A stretch of 5,853 nucleotides of DNA from Neisseriales bacterium (GTDB taxonomy: Bacteria; Pseudomonadota; Gammaproteobacteria; Burkholderiales; UBA11063). Where the stretch lies: assembly GCA_008017145.1 (NCBI GenBank), contig SSGY01000052.1, positions 1 through 5,853 of the forward strand. Direction: 5' to 3'. The notes beneath the pieces are model-generated. The model made no database searches and was not told the DNA's origin. It saw nothing but the letters and a program-made list of their open reading frames with translations. The translations under genes were made by a program, and so were the position numbers. Positions 5,733 to 5,853 of the stretch are shown here, piece by piece. How positions within the stretch are numbered: the stretch's first letter is position 1; each line of letters opens with the position of its first letter.

Positions 5733-5853
5733 ATGAAACCACGTAAAATAGAAGATAAATTCCAACCAGAATTATTAAAGATTCAATTAATCCATTTGTT
5801 GGATATGAAGCATAGTTTGGTTCAATTAGCAGATAAATTTAACTGGGCTAAAA
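5733..5853 (+). CDS. IS5-family-type transposase, N-terminal fragment (runs off window)
   Basis: An ORF open to the window end, giving 40 residues beginning MKPRKIEDKFQPELLKIQL, with the motif LDMKHSLVQLADKFNW at 23-38. This fits the N-terminus of many IS5-group DDE transposases (pattern like 'F...L..IIN..HELV.LA..IDW'), the region often annotated as a DUF772-type transposase domain. The catalytic DDE residues would lie downstream, so activity cannot be judged. The ATG at 5733 is preceded by GTGAG (5719-5723) nine bases upstream, a weak but adequate ribosome binding site. Assignment to the IS5 family rests on recognising this motif only; the subgroup is not determined. Confidence 0.75.
   Translation, partial: MKPRKIEDKFQPELLKIQLIHLLDMKHSLVQLADKFNWAK

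Larger units (their letters stand above)
5614..5853 (+). mobile_element. Left part of a probable insertion sequence (boundary uncertain)
   Basis: The transposase start at 5733 implies that an insertion sequence begins somewhere between the lipoprotein stop and 5733. Upstream non-coding ends of IS5-type elements are commonly tens of bases to about 100 bases long, so a left end near 5614-5700 is expected. The exact end, the terminal inverted repeat and any target-site duplication cannot be located without the right end. TGGTAAAAT at 5686-5694 resembles an extended -10 box and could drive the transposase. The start given here is the leftmost plausible limit, not an observed boundary. Confidence 0.45.

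Overview
The window suggests an AT-rich gammaproteobacterium. The reason is a compact thrA-thrB-thrC operon whose ThrA is a fused aspartokinase/homoserine dehydrogenase that still matches the E. coli type residue for residue in its key motifs. A more precise placement (for example near Francisella-like or other host-associated low-GC lineages) is only a guess. The thr genes are clearly less AT-rich than the sequence after 3770.

Positions 1-3768 hold the threonine operon on the + strand. It contains the C-terminal ~487 residues of ThrA (ACT domains and homoserine dehydrogenase, 5' end outside the window), complete homoserine kinase (thrB) and complete threonine synthase (thrC). A strong hairpin overlaps the thrC stop codon. 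Together these genes turn aspartate semialdehyde through homoserine and O-phosphohomoserine into threonine. The aspartokinase half of ThrA, the promoter and any leader peptide lie upstream of the window.

Positions 3769-4386 have no gene of normal size, but the left half is structured. On the minus strand there is a coherent small transcription unit: a candidate -10 box, a leader with two adjacent hairpins (one an 18-bp perfect stem), a Shine-Dalgarno sequence and a 32-codon ORF (3778-3876). It converges on the thr terminator, which has T-runs on both sides. The right half (about 4020-4260) looks empty. A TATAAT box at 4267 may serve the next gene.

Positions 4387-5613 encode a putative outer-membrane lipoprotein of beta-rich, Ig-like repeats. 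It ends abruptly in what appears to be the first strands of a further repeat. At 5733 the first 40 codons of an IS5-family-type transposase begin and run off the window. The lipoprotein gene may therefore have been cut short by the insertion sequence.

No RNA genes or CRISPR array were seen. The most promising undescribed item is the minus-strand mini-gene with its structured leader; the lipoprotein/IS junction is second.
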